64,000 nt of DNA from Rebecca billardiae RCC1528 (Eukaryota > Haptophyta). Both the position numbers and the translations under genes were made by a program. Positions within the stretch are counted from its first letter, which is position 1; each line of letters starts with the position of its first letter. The notes under the pieces were generated by a model, which saw nothing but the letters and a program-made list of their open reading frames with translations, was not told the DNA's origin and ran no database searches. The DNA lies in the NCBI GenBank assembly GCA_965240325.2, contig OZ251244.1, positions 1,116,001 to 1,180,000 on the forward strand, given 5' to 3'. This document shows, piece by piece, positions 62,665 through 64,000 of the stretch.

Positions 62665-63715
62665 GATCATGGCGCTGCGGCTAGTGGGCGCGCCGACGCC
62701 GGCACGCCCGCAGCTGTCGGCGCGCACGGCGAGCACGCAAAGCTCGCAGCGCGTGCCGCGGCTCAGGGGCTGGTGCGCACGGACAGCAAGCTAAGGTTGC
62801 GGTGTGCGCCGCGGTCCGCACGCACGCAGCGGCCGCCGCATGCGCCACGCGCGCGGTGGCCGCCGCGCGCGCCGCGGTTGCCGCGCGCGCCGTGGCTGCC
62901 GCGCGCGCCGCGGCGGACCAGCGCGCCGCGGCCGTGCGCGACGACCGAAGGCTAGTCTGTGGCGGATAGCGAGCGAGCGCGCCGCCGCGGCCAGTGAGCG
63001 CGCAGCGGCCGGCGAGCACGCTCAGCCTCATCGCGCAACTGTCACGTGTTGGCGCCAGGCTTGATGGGCACCTGCGGCGTTGGACCAATGGGCATCTGTG
63101 GCCCGTGCGGTGCGCGCTCGCCGGTTGCGGTGGCGCGCTCGCCAATACCTACGCATGCTGGCGCGGCCTGCTCACCGGTCGCGGTGGCGCAAGCCCCGGC
63201 TGCACCATCCATCCGCGCCGGTTGCGGCGCGCTCACTAGCCGCAGCGGCAAGCTCGCTATCCGCCACAGACTCGCCTTCGGTCGCCGTGCGCGGGGCGGT
63301 CGCGGCGCGTTGGTCGGCCTCGGCGCGCTCGCCAGCCGCGGCGCGCGCGGCAGCCGCGGCGCGCGCAGCAGCCACGGCGCGCTCGCCGGCCGGGCGCGAC
63401 GGCCGAGTTACGCTGTCTGCCGCCGTGGCGCGCTTACCGGCCGCAGCGCGCGTGGCAGCCGCGGCGCAATCGCCAGCCGCGCGGCGCGCGGCAGCCGCGG
63501 CGCGCTCACCGGCCGGGCGCGCTCAGCAGCCGCGGCGCGCTCGCCGGCCGCAGCGCGCTCGCCGGCTGCGGCGCGCAAGACGGCTGCGGCGCGCGCGGCG
63601 GCCGTTGTGTGCACGCGGACCACGGTGCGCGCGGCGACCTTGGCGTGCTCGCCAAGCGCGCCGAAAGCTGCGAGCGCGAGGGCGCCGGTGAGCCCACCAG
63701 CTGCGGCGCCACGAC
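62665..63715. repeat. Diverged large inverted duplication, Ala/Arg-type repeat DNA
   Basis: Left part (about 62665-63030) and right part (about 63215-63715) are inverted relatives. The clearest anchor is GACCGAAGGCTAGTCTGTGG and beyond at 62942-62972, against its complement ending CTTCGGTC at about 63251-63283; further matches lie around GCGTGCTCGCC and GCGGACC. Both arms are filled with CGCGGCGCGCGCGGCAGC-type degenerate repeats. Frames of up to 255 codons read as Ala/Arg repeats and are not trusted as genes. Confidence 0.6.
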
Positions 63716-64000
63716 CGTCGACAGTGTATTACTCTGCCGAAGCGCCTGCCACGCTTGAGACGCAGCGAGCCGCACACCACAGCTGTCAGCTGATGGTCCA
63801 AGCTCGGTCATGAACCGGCAGCCGCCGCGCAGAGTAGTGCGCCGCGCGAAGGGACTGTTTCGATCTGACGGGATCGCGATGACTGGCTGATCCAGCGTCG
63901 AGCGTGACCGGCAAGTATGCCAAGCTGGGCAAGCACATGCCGCAACGCGCGAACGGTACAAGGGCAACGCGGTACAAGGGCGACGGCACACGGCAGACAG
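63716..64000. other. Right edge, nothing recognised
   Basis: 285 bp after the inverted duplication. It contains a short direct repeat (ACGGTACAAGGGCAACG / GCGGTACAAGGGCGACG) near 63953-63985. No gene supported. Confidence 0.4.

Noticed and set aside
63046-63813. 255-codon Ala/Arg/Gly frame at the right end
   Set aside because: Made of degenerate GC repeats that are open on both strands; no evidence of a protein.
1-64000. tRNA, rRNA, organelle origin or bacterial operons
   Set aside because: No tRNA T-loop/cloverleaf or rRNA signature was spotted by eye. Spliceosomal introns and intergenic structure argue for a nuclear eukaryotic segment.

Overview
This is a nuclear segment of a very GC-rich eukaryotic microalga. 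The signs are spliceosomal introns that interrupt clear protein families in matching phase, secreted Pro-rich, Cys-rich and von Willebrand D proteins, F-box/RCC1 paralogues, a polyadenylation factor, and a thylakoid-lumen-type presequence. Repeats ending in DPLAWNYDSSATHD, the DPW..CC Cys modules and the DAFISHSW-DD membrane protein recall proteins I associate with haptophytes. My best guess is a haptophyte, perhaps Pavlovales-like; this is inference from protein style and no organism marker is present. Nearly all introns begin GTGCG and end in CAG, are 100-500 bp, and are filled with GC-alternating sequence.

Layout. 1-1206: the 5' part of a minus-strand multi-pass membrane gene that runs off the left edge. 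3244-16187: an F-box/RCC1 gene, a four-exon NHE-type Na+/H+ exchanger, a three-exon PLP-enzyme-like gene and a large gene with four cyclic-nucleotide-binding-like domains. 16859-28190: a tandem pair of exceptional secreted or surface genes. One is a multicopper oxidase fused to a 500-residue Ser-Pro stalk and a membrane anchor. The other is a 2296-residue VWD/Cys-repeat/Pro-rich/poly-Asp protein. 28477-32989: two more F-box/RCC1 paralogues, divergently transcribed. 33711-41448: a small TM ORF, a calcium-module scaffold-like protein, an EamA/DMT transporter and a three-exon FIP1 homologue. 41449-46792: a gene-poor 5.3 kb island with lower GC. 46793-51361: a PAS + Band-3-cytoplasmic-like + P-protein (OCA2/ArsB-NhaD) transporter gene with an apparent frameshift. 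51878-57666: a DDE transposase remnant, a Cys-rich type II membrane protein and a thylakoid lumen candidate. 57667-64000: a repeat-rich end with fold-back and terminal-inverted-repeat structures, one type II membrane protein gene, a perfect 44-bp-arm palindrome and a diverged inverted duplication.

Collective theme (inference): several genes deal with ion movement or sensing across membranes (NHE, P-protein, DMT, cNMP domains, calcium-type modules). The central pair builds an extracellular matrix or wall-spanning surface. There is no operon logic; the genes are independent eukaryotic units. The strongest candidates for something new are the membrane-tethered oxidase on a Pro-rich stalk next to the giant VWD/poly-Asp protein, the PAS-Band3-P-protein fusion, and the inverted-repeat structures at the right end.
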